Below are positions 8,510 to 16,547 of a stretch of DNA of 64,000 bases, piece by piece. Position numbers and translations under genes: made by a program. The stretch's first letter is position 1. Every line of letters begins with the position of its first letter. Source of the stretch: Methylobacterium brachythecii. Lineage in GTDB: Bacteria > Pseudomonadota > Alphaproteobacteria > Rhizobiales > Beijerinckiaceae. Where the stretch lies: contig NZ_JACIDN010000010.1 in NCBI RefSeq assembly GCF_014196345.1, positions 62,001 through 126,000 of the forward strand. The letters are read 5' to 3'. The notes beneath the pieces are model-generated. The model searched no databases. It saw only the letters and a program-made list of their open reading frames with translations, and had not been told where the DNA came from.

Positions 8510-8916
8510 GCTGCGGCTCCTGCGATGTCGAGCGGGTCGGCGGCGACGAGCGGCTGCCAGCGGATAAGCATGCCGTCGAATTCGTCGACGCCGGGGTGCT
8601 CAGCCGCCCAGAACGCTACGAGGTCATCCCAGCAACTGAAGCCATCGCGCACGGCGAATGCGTCGAGGTCCTGCTGCGATCGGATCCAGCCGTCGTTGCA
8701 GAACACCACGCCCTGTCGCAGATCCATGCGGATGGGCGTGGCCTCGATGCAGACGGATACGCCAAGTCGCCGACAGTATTTCGTGCGCATGCCTGTGAAG
8801 AGATGCGTCAGGTCGCCAGGGCGAGCATGCCGCTTCCGGTCGGCCCGGATCGTCTGTGCCTTCGTGCCGGCGAGGATCGGCTCGGCGAAGCGCTTCTTGA
8901 AGCTGTAGGCCACCAT
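8506..8916 (-). CDS. ASCH/PUA-like domain protein
   Basis: 136 residues. The N-terminal half has the ASCH-fold signature: a beta-strand with FKKRFAEPILAGTKAQTIR (residues 6-24, G-x-K-x-x-TIR) followed by RHARPGD and LFTGMRTKYCR. ASCH proteins are PUA-like nucleic-acid or nucleoside binders, and some are RNases or deacylate modified cytidine. The gene overlaps the Gp37/Gp68 gene end-to-start (ATGA) and is two genes downstream of it in a run with a C5 methyltransferase. This favours a role in handling modified bases or RNA, but that is inference. Confidence 0.7.
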   Translation of the reverse strand: MVAYSFKKRFAEPILAGTKAQTIRADRKRHARPGDLTHLFTGMRTKYCRRLGVSVCIEATPIRMDLRQGVVFCNDGWIRSQQDLDAFAVRDGFSCWDDLVAFWAAEHPGVDEFDGMLIRWQPLVAADPLDIAGAAA

Positions 8917-9797
8917 CAGGCGCGAGCCTCCGGCATGCCATTGTGCTCGACGCCGTCGAGGAGACGGCCGGCGGCCTTCTTGCCGATGCGGATGAGGCCG
9001 CCTCCGAGGTGGTCACCGGGATCGTAGAAGTGCCATCGGGGACCGGCCGGACGTCCGTAGACGTCGAACATGCTGTCGGTCGGTGCGCAGTGCTGCGCCG
9101 TTGCCAGCCCCTCGTCGAGCCAGTCGCCCCATTGCTTGAAGAAGAAGGCGACGCCGGCAGTAAGGCATTGGTCGCGGATCGATCGCACCCACTGCAGGTA
9201 CATCGGCCGTGCGCCAGCGCCGCTCTCTCCGCCGACGATCACAAGGTGGATGCCGGTTAGGTCGATCTCGCCGAGGTCTTCGAGCAGCGGCTCGATCGAT
9301 AGGAAGCGCACGGCCGCCGGTACGGCTCGCAGCTTGTCGAGGCGATGCAGGCGCGCGCGGTCCTCGATCGTCGTGCCGAGCCAAACGTTGGGCCATGGCC
9401 ACCGGAAGTCCGCAGCTTCGACCAGCGGAAGCATCTTCACGATGTTTTCCGGTCGCTTGGTTAGCACCATCCAGTCGAGGTGCCGCGTGTTGGCGATGAC
9501 CTCCCATGCCGCATCTCGCCACTCAGACATGGCCTGATTGTCGAAGAAGTCAGCGAGCGAGTTGGTGAAGACGCGCTGACGGATGCCGGCTTTCTCGCAG
9601 GCGGTGTTCCATTTCAGCGGCTGGCGCCAGAGCGCCGCGCTCGTCCGACGCCGCTCGCCCTGCCATAGCGCTGCGTTGCCGGTGCGCTTCGCCCAACCTT
9701 CGGCATAGCAGTGATCGCAGGCGGGGCTCAGCGCCGTGCAGCCGAGCCAGAAGTTCATCGTGTGGTGGGTCCACTCGATCTTGCTGTTCTCAGCCAT
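8916..9797 (-). CDS. Phage Gp37/Gp68 family (DUF5131) three-Cys protein
   Basis: 293 residues. The ATG at 9797 is preferred over a longer frame because it follows GAAGGAAG and overlaps the upstream stop. The family hallmark is near the N-terminus: MNFWLGCTALSPACDHCYAE, giving Cys20-x6-Cys27-x2-Cys30. Downstream are LTKRPENI, WLGTTIED and VIVGGESGAGARPM, all characteristic of Gp37/Gp68 proteins. The three-Cys arrangement suggests an iron-sulfur or radical-SAM-like TIM barrel. The biochemical activity is not established. It is found in many phages and mobile elements, sometimes with a TcmP partner, which is absent here. Confidence 0.85.
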   Translation of the reverse strand: MAENSKIEWTHHTMNFWLGCTALSPACDHCYAEGWAKRTGNAALWQGERRRTSAALWRQPLKWNTACEKAGIRQRVFTNSLADFFDNQAMSEWRDAAWEVIANTRHLDWMVLTKRPENIVKMLPLVEAADFRWPWPNVWLGTTIEDRARLHRLDKLRAVPAAVRFLSIEPLLEDLGEIDLTGIHLVIVGGESGAGARPMYLQWVRSIRDQCLTAGVAFFFKQWGDWLDEGLATAQHCAPTDSMFDVYGRPAGPRWHFYDPGDHLGGGLIRIGKKAAGRLLDGVEHNGMPEARA

Positions 9798-10252
9798 CAC
9801 GCCGCTTCCTTCCTCTTCACACCGCGGTACCGCTGCGAGTGGCTGACGACGTCGCGATACGAGACGCCGTGCAGAGCGTGCCAAGCCGTCCGGCACTGCT
9901 CGATGCTGAGCATGTCGACGGCGGCGAATTCGGCCGGGACGTCGAGCACCGCCTCAAGGAAACGCGCGACCCGCTGCTCGGCGATCGCGCGGGCGTTCGG
10001 GTTCTCGTGCAGCGCCTCGGCGAGGACGCGCTCGACCTGGCGCTCGGTGAGCAGCGTGCGGGCGTTGCGCGTCTCCTCGCCGGCCGGGGCGCCGACGGGC
10101 CGATCCGCGATCGGGTCGTGCCGGCACCAGGAGTCGGAGCACACCGGGCACGCCCAGACCCGAGCGTCGGCGAGGCTCGGATCGGAGACGCCAGCCTCCC
10201 AGCCCAGCATCAGGCCGGCTTCGGTGCCGCAGTCGGTGCAGAAGGGGGCCAT
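9797..10252 (-). CDS. Zinc-finger protein (DUF3268-like)
   Basis: 151 residues. N-terminal treble-clef-like metal site with Cys5-x2-Cys8 and Cys35-x2-Cys38 plus Cys43/His45 nearby (CPVCSDSWCRHD), the pattern of small phage zinc-finger proteins such as DUF3268. The C-terminal half is helical, with a short conserved SYRDVVSHSQRYRGVKRK basic tail that could bind nucleic acid. Overlaps the Gp37/Gp68 start by 1 bp. Confidence 0.65.
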   Translation of the reverse strand: MAPFCTDCGTEAGLMLGWEAGVSDPSLADARVWACPVCSDSWCRHDPIADRPVGAPAGEETRNARTLLTERQVERVLAEALHENPNARAIAEQRVARFLEAVLDVPAEFAAVDMLSIEQCRTAWHALHGVSYRDVVSHSQRYRGVKRKEAA

Positions 10253-10255
10253 CGC

Positions 10256-12457
10256 CTACTCCGCCGCGACGAGAGGTTGATCGGAGAAAAGCGTCATTGG
10301 CGGCAGGCCGCGCACCGGGCGTGCGGCGAAGGCCTCGTCCTCGCGATAGTTCGCGGCGACCAGCGCATCGGCCATGTCCGGGCAAACCGAGTTGCCGCAC
10401 ATCCGGCCCTGCTGTTCGAGGGTGAGCGGCACGATGGTGCCGTCCTCGAGCTCGCCGCGGTCGATCACGTAATCGGTGCGGAAGCACTGCGCCGAGAAGC
10501 GCTCGCGCGGCGTCAGCATCCGCATGCCGATGTCGACGATGGCGTAGGGCTGGCCCTGAACTATCACTGTGACGACGCCATGCCTGGGCTTTGCGGTGAC
10601 GGTGTGCAGCGGCTCGTCAGCCACCTGCGACGGCAGGCCCTCGCCATAATATTTCGCCAGGAAGGCGTAGACCGCTGCCGCGTGGTTGCCGCCGGCCGAT
10701 GATGTCGGAGCCGGAGCGTCGATCGGGCCGTCACGGCGGTCGGAGCCGCGCAGGTTCAGCATGTGGCTGGCGATGATCGTCTGGTGGCCGCCGCCGGATG
10801 TGATGGTCGAGACGGGCTCGCGGATGTCGCTGCCGGCCTTGATGCCGTCGCCTCGCTCGGTGTTGTGCTGCGCCAGGAAGGCGGCGACCACGCCAGCCTT
10901 GCCCGCGCCGCCAGCAGTGATTGTGCCGACGGGCTCCTCTACCGCCGATCCGACCGAAGCGCCGAACTGGCGAGTCATATGGACCGCCGCGAGGCTGCCC
11001 TCGTTTCCGGTCGGCACGATGACGGGCGCTGGCTCGTCGATCGCGCGGGCGCGCGGATCCTGACCGGGGCGCTCACCGTACCGAGGCACTAGGCAGGCAC
11101 CGACTACCGAGAGCCCGGCCCCTCCGGCTGTCACGGTATGCGCCGGCTCGTCCGCACCGTTGAAAGACTTCCCGGCATTCCGCATCGTCATCAGGTGCGA
11201 AGCGACGACGGCGTGGGTGCCAGCCTGCGTCACGGTCCGGAGCGGTTCCGCGGAAGGCCAGACATTTGGCGCGCGGCCCGTCGTCTGCCCGTTCGCCACG
11301 TTGACGATGACGGGGGCGACGACACCCATCGGCGCATAACCGCCAGGATGCGTATCGGAGTGGGCCGTCGTGATGGTGTGGACTGGCTCGTCGATGCTAT
11401 GGCCGGTCGAGCCCTTATTGAACTTCGTCACGAAGGGCGCGACGACCGCGTTCTGATCCTTCGGACTCGCCGTGATCGTGTGCAGCGGATCGGCTGCATC
11501 GCGATTCCCGCCGCCTTGCTGGCCGTAGCTCACGAACGGCGTGACGATCGCCTCGCCTCGGCTGGCCGTCATCGTGTTGGCCGGCTCGTCGAGCGGGTAC
11601 TCGCGCCGGCCCCGGCTGTCGCCGTGGTTCACGCTGACGAGGAAAGGCTTCGGCGAGTTGACGACGTAGCGCATCGTGCCCTTCGCGATCCGCGCCATGG
11701 TCGCGTCGGCGAGCGGGCGGTTCGCGCGGATTCCGTGCTTGGCCTTGATCTCGGCCGACGTCTCGAAGATCGACGGGCACGGAAGCGACCAGTCGATGAT
11801 CTCGGCCGCGGTCCGCCAGGGCTTCAGCCGGCCGGACAGCACGCCTTCCGAGGTCGGCGCGCCATGCGTCGGCTCCGGCCACACGATCGGCCTGCCATCG
11901 CGGCGAGCGACCAGGAACAGACGCTTCCGGATCGTGGGCGCGCCATAGTCGCAGGCTCGCAGCTCGCGCCACTCAACGGCGTAGCCCATGGCGCGGAAAG
12001 CAGCGACGAAGGACCGGAAGGTGGCACCGCGCTGCAGAGGGCATGGCTTCCCGTCATCGAGGAGCGGGCCCCAGTCCTGAAACTCCTCGACATTCTCCAG
12101 GAAGACGACGCGCGGGCGCTGCGCCTTCGGCAGGCTCTTGATCCAACGGACGCCTACCCAGGCGAGACCACGGATCTCCTTCTCGCGGGGCTTGCCGCCC
12201 TTCGCCTTCGAGAAGTGCTTGCAGTCCGGCGACATCCAGAGAAGCCCGACTGGACGGCCCGCGCACAGCGATCGCGCGTCGATGTTCCAGACGTCCTCCT
12301 CGATGTGGTGCGTGTCCGGATGGTTGATCCGGTGCATCGCGAGCGCGAGGCGGTCGTGGTTCAGTGCATAGTCGGGATCGCGGCCAAGCGCGGCGCGGAT
12401 GCCCTCGGATGCGCCGCCGCCGCCGGCGAAGCTGTCGATGATGAGAGGCCGCATCAC
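10256..12457 (-). CDS. C5 cytosine DNA methyltransferase with tandem-repeat target-recognition region
   Basis: 733 residues, about twice the size of a minimal C5 methylase. Catalytic motifs: motif I DSFAGGGGASEG (8-19), motif IV SPDCKHFS with nucleophile Cys79 (Asp replaces the second Pro of PPC), motif VI LENVEEF (120-126), motif VIII YGAPTIRKR (171-179), and motif X CGNSVCPDMADALVAANY near 687-704. Between motifs VIII and X, about residues 286-634 hold roughly ten imperfect 33-45-residue repeats centred on DEPxxT(I/V)TAxxxxxxVV. These fill the target-recognition region. Probably protects phage DNA from restriction; the target sequence cannot be read from the protein. Confidence 0.9.
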   Translation of the reverse strand: MMRPLIIDSFAGGGGASEGIRAALGRDPDYALNHDRLALAMHRINHPDTHHIEEDVWNIDARSLCAGRPVGLLWMSPDCKHFSKAKGGKPREKEIRGLAWVGVRWIKSLPKAQRPRVVFLENVEEFQDWGPLLDDGKPCPLQRGATFRSFVAAFRAMGYAVEWRELRACDYGAPTIRKRLFLVARRDGRPIVWPEPTHGAPTSEGVLSGRLKPWRTAAEIIDWSLPCPSIFETSAEIKAKHGIRANRPLADATMARIAKGTMRYVVNSPKPFLVSVNHGDSRGRREYPLDEPANTMTASRGEAIVTPFVSYGQQGGGNRDAADPLHTITASPKDQNAVVAPFVTKFNKGSTGHSIDEPVHTITTAHSDTHPGGYAPMGVVAPVIVNVANGQTTGRAPNVWPSAEPLRTVTQAGTHAVVASHLMTMRNAGKSFNGADEPAHTVTAGGAGLSVVGACLVPRYGERPGQDPRARAIDEPAPVIVPTGNEGSLAAVHMTRQFGASVGSAVEEPVGTITAGGAGKAGVVAAFLAQHNTERGDGIKAGSDIREPVSTITSGGGHQTIIASHMLNLRGSDRRDGPIDAPAPTSSAGGNHAAAVYAFLAKYYGEGLPSQVADEPLHTVTAKPRHGVVTVIVQGQPYAIVDIGMRMLTPRERFSAQCFRTDYVIDRGELEDGTIVPLTLEQQGRMCGNSVCPDMADALVAANYREDEAFAARPVRGLPPMTLFSDQPLVAAE

Positions 12458-12831
12458 GCCGACGCCTCCATCCGAGCCTCGCGCCGGGCGAGCGTCATCA
12501 GGCGGGCGACGACGGCATTGCGGCGGCGCCCGATCGCGCGGGCGATGTCGATCTCACGAAGGCCTTGCGCCTCAAGGGCGAGGAGCCGCGCGTCCTCATC
12601 GGCCGTGAAGCGGCGCACCGGATAGCCGTTGCGCGTCATCACCATGGGGCCGGTGTATTCGACCTGGAGCGACCGAGGTTTCGGCGCCTCTGCGCCTATC
12701 CGCAGGCAGTGCCACCACACGGACGACTCGGAGCAGCCGATCTCGGCCGCGATGTCCTTGAGCATCACGCCCTGCTCGCGCAGTTCGGCCATGCGCTCGC
12801 GATCGGAATCGGAAATGCGACGAGCCGGCAT
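12454..12831 (-). CDS. Helix-turn-helix DNA-binding protein
   Basis: 125 residues. The ATG at 12831 overlaps the upstream stop (ATGA) and is favoured over a TTG four codons earlier. There are two HTH-like segments. The first, residues 13-41, holds MAELREQGVMLKDIAAEIGCSESSVWWHC. The second, FTADEDARLLALEAQGLREIDIARAIGRRRNAVVARL (about 76-112), resembles a Myb/GcrA-type fold. Overlaps the methyltransferase start by 4 bp. May regulate or assist DNA transactions of the early operon. Confidence 0.75.
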   Translation of the reverse strand: MPARRISDSDRERMAELREQGVMLKDIAAEIGCSESSVWWHCLRIGAEAPKPRSLQVEYTGPMVMTRNGYPVRRFTADEDARLLALEAQGLREIDIARAIGRRRNAVVARLMTLARREARMEASA

Positions 12832-13253
12832 CACCACCCCCAATCCATGTCGCGTTCGCGGTTCGGGTGAGGCTCGGGCGTGGCGACGCTGACTTCGTTC
12901 CAGTCCGCCGGGTCCTGGTTGAGGACGCGGCGCATGGCCTGCTCGAACGCGCCTCGCGTGAAGGTACCGACCAGCATCGTTGCGACGGGCGTCTGTCCGC
13001 GCGTGAGCGTGTCCGAGATGCTGGCAATGACGTTCCCCAGCGCGGTCGTGAACCCGCCGCCGAAGTCATCATCGGAGATGCGCTTGTCGCGGCAGTCTCC
13101 GAGGTAGCCCATTGCGGCGGAGGTCAGAGCGAGGGTCAGCTCGCGCTCGGCGGCGATCGCGGGATGAGGGGCCGGGCCCATCGCCTCGTAGCGAGCCCGC
13201 ATGTCGCGGATGCCCTGCTCGACGGCGTTTCGGTGTGGAGTGGCGGAGGCCAT
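12831..13253 (-). CDS. Hypothetical early prophage protein
   Basis: 140 residues, soluble, helical, with an acidic patch KRISDDDFGGGF in the middle. No signal peptide or known motif. Lies between the HTH protein and the recombination genes, 2 bp from the upstream stop. Not recognised. Confidence 0.6.
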   Translation of the reverse strand: MASATPHRNAVEQGIRDMRARYEAMGPAPHPAIAAERELTLALTSAAMGYLGDCRDKRISDDDFGGGFTTALGNVIASISDTLTRGQTPVATMLVGTFTRGAFEQAMRRVLNQDPADWNEVSVATPEPHPNRERDMDWGW

Positions 13254-13255
13254 AG

Positions 13256-13981
13256 TCAGGCGTGCTCCGTTTCGCGATGGTCGAGGGGTGCGTCGCCGCG
13301 GAAGCCGTCATCGTCGTCGGCGCGGCGCGTGAGATCGTCGAGCTCGTCGGAGATCGCATCGAGTGCCCGGTCGTGATCGGGATGCAGGTCCTCACGGAAC
13401 CTGCGAAGCGCGTCCGACCCGCTTTTTGCGGCTTTGCGCGCATCTCCACAGAGGCGGGCCCAGCCATTCTCGGACATGCCGGTCCCTGCAGGCGGCTTGG
13501 ACCGATCATGGTTGTCGGACCGGTGCGACTGGTCTGAGCCGCGCTCGCTCGGGCTGGCGCTGGTCGCGACCTGAGTCTGCGGCCGCTCGGCCGCCAGCGG
13601 CTTGACCGTGTACGGCTTGCGGCTCGTCCGGGTGACGGTGAGCGCCATCGTCACGGCCCGGTCTATGTCCGAGACGTGGCTGATCCGGATGCCGCCGACG
13701 GCCTGGCCGCCGAACATCACGGAGTCGTCGCGGTAGAGCGTCATGCGACGGCCGGCGTAGGTCTCGCCCTTTTCGCCCCACACCATCACGAGCACGCGCC
13801 GCATCGACTTGCACGGCTTATAGGGTTTGCCGCCGTCGCCCTCGAAGTTGATGGCGATGGGCTGATCGGGCTCGGACGCGCGCGAAACGCGGGTGACCCT
13901 GATTGTCCTGGGCCTGCCGATGAGATCGTCGGCGTTGAGCTGATCGCTCTTGGGGGCGATGGTCTGCGAAAGGTCGGTCAA
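13256..13981 (-). CDS. Probable recombination accessory protein next to YqaJ exonuclease
   Basis: 241 residues from a TTG at 13981 whose last bases overlap the exonuclease stop (TTGA). The N-terminal ~130 residues are beta-rich (RPRTIRVTRVSRASEPDQP, VMVWGEKGETYAGRRMTLYRD, VGGIRISHVSDI), compatible with an OB-like single-strand-binding or annealing domain. The C-terminal ~110 residues are low-complexity and charged. In phage recombination modules the partner of a YqaJ exonuclease is a single-strand annealing or binding protein. That role is inferred here from context only. Confidence 0.6.
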   Translation of the reverse strand: MTDLSQTIAPKSDQLNADDLIGRPRTIRVTRVSRASEPDQPIAINFEGDGGKPYKPCKSMRRVLVMVWGEKGETYAGRRMTLYRDDSVMFGGQAVGGIRISHVSDIDRAVTMALTVTRTSRKPYTVKPLAAERPQTQVATSASPSERGSDQSHRSDNHDRSKPPAGTGMSENGWARLCGDARKAAKSGSDALRRFREDLHPDHDRALDAISDELDDLTRRADDDDGFRGDAPLDHRETEHA

Positions 13982-14700
13982 ACCAGGATCTCCCGGTTGA
14001 TGCGCTTGGTCGGGATGGCTCGGGAGGACGCGACGGCGTCGAGGTATCGGTCGCGGGCATCGAGGAGCCGCTTCTCGAAGTCGCCGGCGGCGGAGATGAT
14101 CGCGTCCTGGACGACCGGGTCCGGGTAGGCGCGGATACGTGCCAGGGGCATGCCGCCCGAGTACGAGACGAAGTCGCACCACAGCCGCTCCGAGACGGCG
14201 AGGCCGGTCTGTACCTGGATGAGGAAGTCGGCCGGGATCGTCTCCTCGATGACGTGAAGGACGAAGGTCTCGACCTGGTACTTCTGGCGGCGGGACTTGC
14301 ACTCGACCTGGCCGTCGCGGCCGACGAGCGCATCCGGCGAGTAACCGAGGGTGAAACCCCATTTGTCGTTCGTGATGAAGCCGACGCGCTCCACCCGCTC
14401 GAAGTGCTTGTCGTACAGAAGGAGCGCCTCTACCTCGTCGTCTCGGCCGCGGAGCATGTCGTCGCTGACGTAGGTCGGCTCGACGAAGTTGGTGATCCGC
14501 TGGGCGAGCAGCTCGTAGAGGTGCGCCCTCTCCTTCTCGTTGCTCGCCTTCTTGAAGGTCGGCGTGACGATGAGCTTCATCTCGCTCGCGGTGAGCATGC
14601 CGCAGCGGGCTTCGAGCCACTCGTCGGTGCCCTGCAAGAGCTCGGAGTGGATGCGGACTCGGGAGCCCCCGCCGCGGCCGGCGTGGTCGATCATCTCCAT
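13978..14700 (-). CDS. YqaJ/lambda-exonuclease-type recombination nuclease
   Basis: 240 residues. The family opening QGTDEWLEARCGMLTASE (residues 23-40) and the PD-(D/E)xK core, with Asp123 in GYSPDALVG and Glu133-Cys-Lys135 in QVECKS, identify a YqaJ-type alkaline exonuclease. It should resect dsDNA ends for phage recombination. The start ATG follows GGAG and the previous stop closely. Encoded with the probable annealing partner downstream. Confidence 0.9.
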   Translation of the reverse strand: MEMIDHAGRGGGSRVRIHSELLQGTDEWLEARCGMLTASEMKLIVTPTFKKASNEKERAHLYELLAQRITNFVEPTYVSDDMLRGRDDEVEALLLYDKHFERVERVGFITNDKWGFTLGYSPDALVGRDGQVECKSRRQKYQVETFVLHVIEETIPADFLIQVQTGLAVSERLWCDFVSYSGGMPLARIRAYPDPVVQDAIISAAGDFEKRLLDARDRYLDAVASSRAIPTKRINREILV

Positions 14701-14705
14701 GGTGG

Positions 14706-15029
14706 CTACTCCGCTGCCTTCAGGCGATTTCGGGCGAGCCGTTCCCCGAGCGCCCGGCTCTGAGCCGAAACGCAGTCGAGATGCGGCGGGTGGAAGGGGT
14801 CGGCGATCGCGCGGTCGATGAGCCGGGCGAGCTCGGCGCGGACAGCGTCGAAGTCGGTCGGAGCTCGGGCGAGCCGGATCTGGTGCTCGCGCAAGACGTC
14901 GTTCAGCACCTCGACGAGGCCGGTGTCGGTCTTGATGCTGAGCAGCCCGACGCCGCGCTTGTGGAGCATGGCGGCGGCCGCCTCGGCGGTAACCTGGCCG
15001 AGCAGGTTGGCGATGGCGCGATCAGACAT
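14706..15029 (-). CDS. Hypothetical early prophage protein
   Basis: 107 residues from the ATG at 15029, which overlaps the upstream gene's last codons. Longer in-frame extension upstream is antisense-like and not used. Helical and soluble, with alternating acidic/basic heptads (VLREHQIRLARAPTDFDAVRAEL). Function unknown. Ends 5 bp before the exonuclease start. Confidence 0.65.
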   Translation of the reverse strand: MSDRAIANLLGQVTAEAAAAMLHKRGVGLLSIKTDTGLVEVLNDVLREHQIRLARAPTDFDAVRAELARLIDRAIADPFHPPHLDCVSAQSRALGERLARNRLKAAE

Positions 15030-15312
15030 CGAACATCTCCGCGATCCAGTCCTCGACGGGCTCGCCGGCGGCGCGGGCCTGCAGCGCCTCGATCTGAAGG
15101 TCGGCCATGCTGGGCTCGCGATCGTGCTCGGCGGCCGCGCGGTGGCGCGCGTTCGCGTTGCGGACGTTTTCGCGGATGGCCGAGGGATGCTTCGGGACCG
15201 CCAGACGCGCTTTGGCGCGGCCGTGCCGACCCTGGATGTGGCAGAACAGGCCGTTCTCGTCGGCCAGGACGCGCGCGCAGTGCGGACAGGTGAAGGAGCG
15301 GTCAGCCGACAC
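15022..15312 (-). CDS. Small C2H2-type zinc-finger protein
   Basis: 96 residues. CPHCARVLADENGLFCHIQGRHG near the N-terminus (residues 9-31) has Cys-x2-Cys then His-x4-His, a classical C2H2 finger. A basic region RAKARLAVPKH follows. Probably binds DNA or RNA. Overlaps both neighbours, as is usual in this operon. Confidence 0.7.
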   Translation of the reverse strand: MSADRSFTCPHCARVLADENGLFCHIQGRHGRAKARLAVPKHPSAIRENVRNANARHRAAAEHDREPSMADLQIEALQARAAGEPVEDWIAEMFDV

Positions 15313-15529
15313 GGCGCGCCTCCTTCTTCGGGAAGAGCGGCAGGCACTCGCCGACGACCTGCGCGCGGTAGTCTGCCGCGATCGACTCCATGAGAGCCGT
15401 CTCGCGTTCAGCCTCGGTGCGCGTCATGCGTCCGCCCTCGATCAGGCGCGGGTAGACCCGTTTGCGCTGGCGCAGCTCGCGCTCGGCGCACTTCACCTTG
15501 TCGACGGCAGAGAAGATCCGGTCAGTCAC
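15302..15529 (-). CDS. Small charged hypothetical protein
   Basis: 75 residues from a GTG at 15529, overlapping the preceding small membrane-protein gene and the following zinc-finger gene. Highly charged and helical (KVKCAERELRQRKRVYPRLIEGG). Not recognised. Confidence 0.55.
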   Translation of the reverse strand: MTDRIFSAVDKVKCAERELRQRKRVYPRLIEGGRMTRTEAERETALMESIAADYRAQVVGECLPLFPKKEARRVG

Positions 15530-15650
15530 GGCGGACCCCTCCGTCGTGCTCGTCCTGGGACCAGGCGTTGACCTTCGCGAAGGTGGCGGCTGCGATCGTG
15601 AGACCGATGACGATCACGAGCAGGCAGAGCATGTGGGCGAGCGGGCTCAT
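15522..15650 (-). CDS. 42-residue single-span membrane protein
   Basis: Short gene from ATG 15650 to TGA 15522-15524. The ATG overlaps the upstream stop (ATGA), and its own end overlaps the next GTG start. One hydrophobic helix (HMLCLLVIVIGLTIAAATFA, residues 6-25), then an acidic tail. Coupling on both sides argues that it is expressed. A role as a small membrane effector is possible. Confidence 0.6.
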   Translation of the reverse strand: MSPLAHMLCLLVIVIGLTIAAATFAKVNAWSQDEHDGGVRRD

Positions 15651-15895
15651 GACGCCCTCGCCATGTCCCGCGTGGCGCGGGTGAAGGGGTCGAGGGGCTC
15701 GTCACACTGGATCTGCGAATCGGTCGCGGGACCGAGGGCGTCGAGCGCCTGCTGGGCGAGATCGCAACGCTCTTCGAGCTCGAAGCGGAGTGCATCTTTG
15801 CTCCAGCACTCGCCTCTGCAGGGCATGCAGCCGCACTGGAGTCCCTCAGCGAGGGCAGCCAAGACAGAGCGGACGATGGGCGGAACGGTGCTCAC
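15647..15895 (-). CDS. Cysteine-rich hypothetical protein
   Basis: 82 residues with a cluster of cysteines (LQCGCMPCRGECW, residues 19-31) that could coordinate a metal. The rest is acidic and helical. Overlaps both neighbours by 4 bp. Not recognised. Confidence 0.6.
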   Translation of the reverse strand: MSTVPPIVRSVLAALAEGLQCGCMPCRGECWSKDALRFELEERCDLAQQALDALGPATDSQIQCDEPLDPFTRATRDMARAS

Positions 15896-16242
15896 GCCGC
15901 CCTCCGCTCGTCGCGAAGGTCCTTGGCGCGGCGCTCGTCGGCGGCGTCGCGGTCGGCTTGGTCCTGCTCGCAGGCCTCGGAGAGCAGGTAGCGCTTCAAC
16001 TCGCTGTCGCCCTCGATCCGGCTGAAGAGCCAGGTCGGGGCCTCGACTCCTCGAGGATCGATCGCCGACGTGATGTGTGCCGACAGGATATCGACTTCGG
16101 CGGGATCCTCGGGCTGCTCCCGCGTCGCCGGCGAGCCGGGCGTCATGTGGTAGCGGAGGATGACCGGGATCTCGTGCTCTTGCCCGTGGCAGAGGTTGAG
16201 GATGATCCAGGTCTTCGCAACATAGATGCGATTGCTCATCAC
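15892..16242 (-). CDS. Hypothetical early prophage protein
   Basis: 116 residues (ATG 16242, or the next codon). Beta-rich N-terminus (IYVAKTWIILNLCHGQEHEIPVILRY), then an acidic helical C-terminus ending in a charged tail. No family recognised. Overlaps both neighbours by 4 bp. Confidence 0.6.
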   Translation of the reverse strand: MMSNRIYVAKTWIILNLCHGQEHEIPVILRYHMTPGSPATREQPEDPAEVDILSAHITSAIDPRGVEAPTWLFSRIEGDSELKRYLLSEACEQDQADRDAADERRAKDLRDERRAA

Positions 16243-16547
16243 GCGGCCTCGATGCTGCGGAGAGGGAGGGCGGAGCCGTTGATCAGGACGGCAAATTCGG
16301 GGTTCTGCCGGGCGAAGTGGCTCACTGCGTCGGAGACGAAGCGGATCACGGCGCAGGCGTCCGACAGGGGCTCGTAAGTCTCGGTGCCGAGCTCGCAGCG
16401 AGAGACGCCGGGGCCGGACAAGCGGCGCTCGACGACGTAGGAGCCGGGAGCGCGCTCGCGGACCGTGAAGGTGGCGAGCGGCTGGCCCTGGGGTTCAGGG
16501 AGCCGGGCGACGAAGCCGGCGAGGACGTCGCGGGGAGAGGCGGCCAT
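16239..16547 (-). CDS. Hypothetical early prophage protein
   Basis: 102 residues, mixed alpha/beta, no signal or metal motif. Ends overlapping the next ATG and begins 1 bp after the upstream stop. Function unknown. Confidence 0.6.
   Translation of the reverse strand: MAASPRDVLAGFVARLPEPQGQPLATFTVRERAPGSYVVERRLSGPGVSRCELGTETYEPLSDACAVIRFVSDAVSHFARQNPEFAVLINGSALPLRSIEAA

Noticed and set aside
10763..12625. Long plus-strand frames (for example 495 codons from 11138) opposite the C5 methylase
   Set aside because: Arg/Asp/His-rich antisense shadows of the methyltransferase; the motif-bearing protein is on the minus strand.
13982..14620. N-terminal extension of the gene at 13256-13981 up to 14620
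   Set aside because: That part is the antiphase reading of the YqaJ exonuclease; the TTG overlapping the exonuclease stop is a better start.
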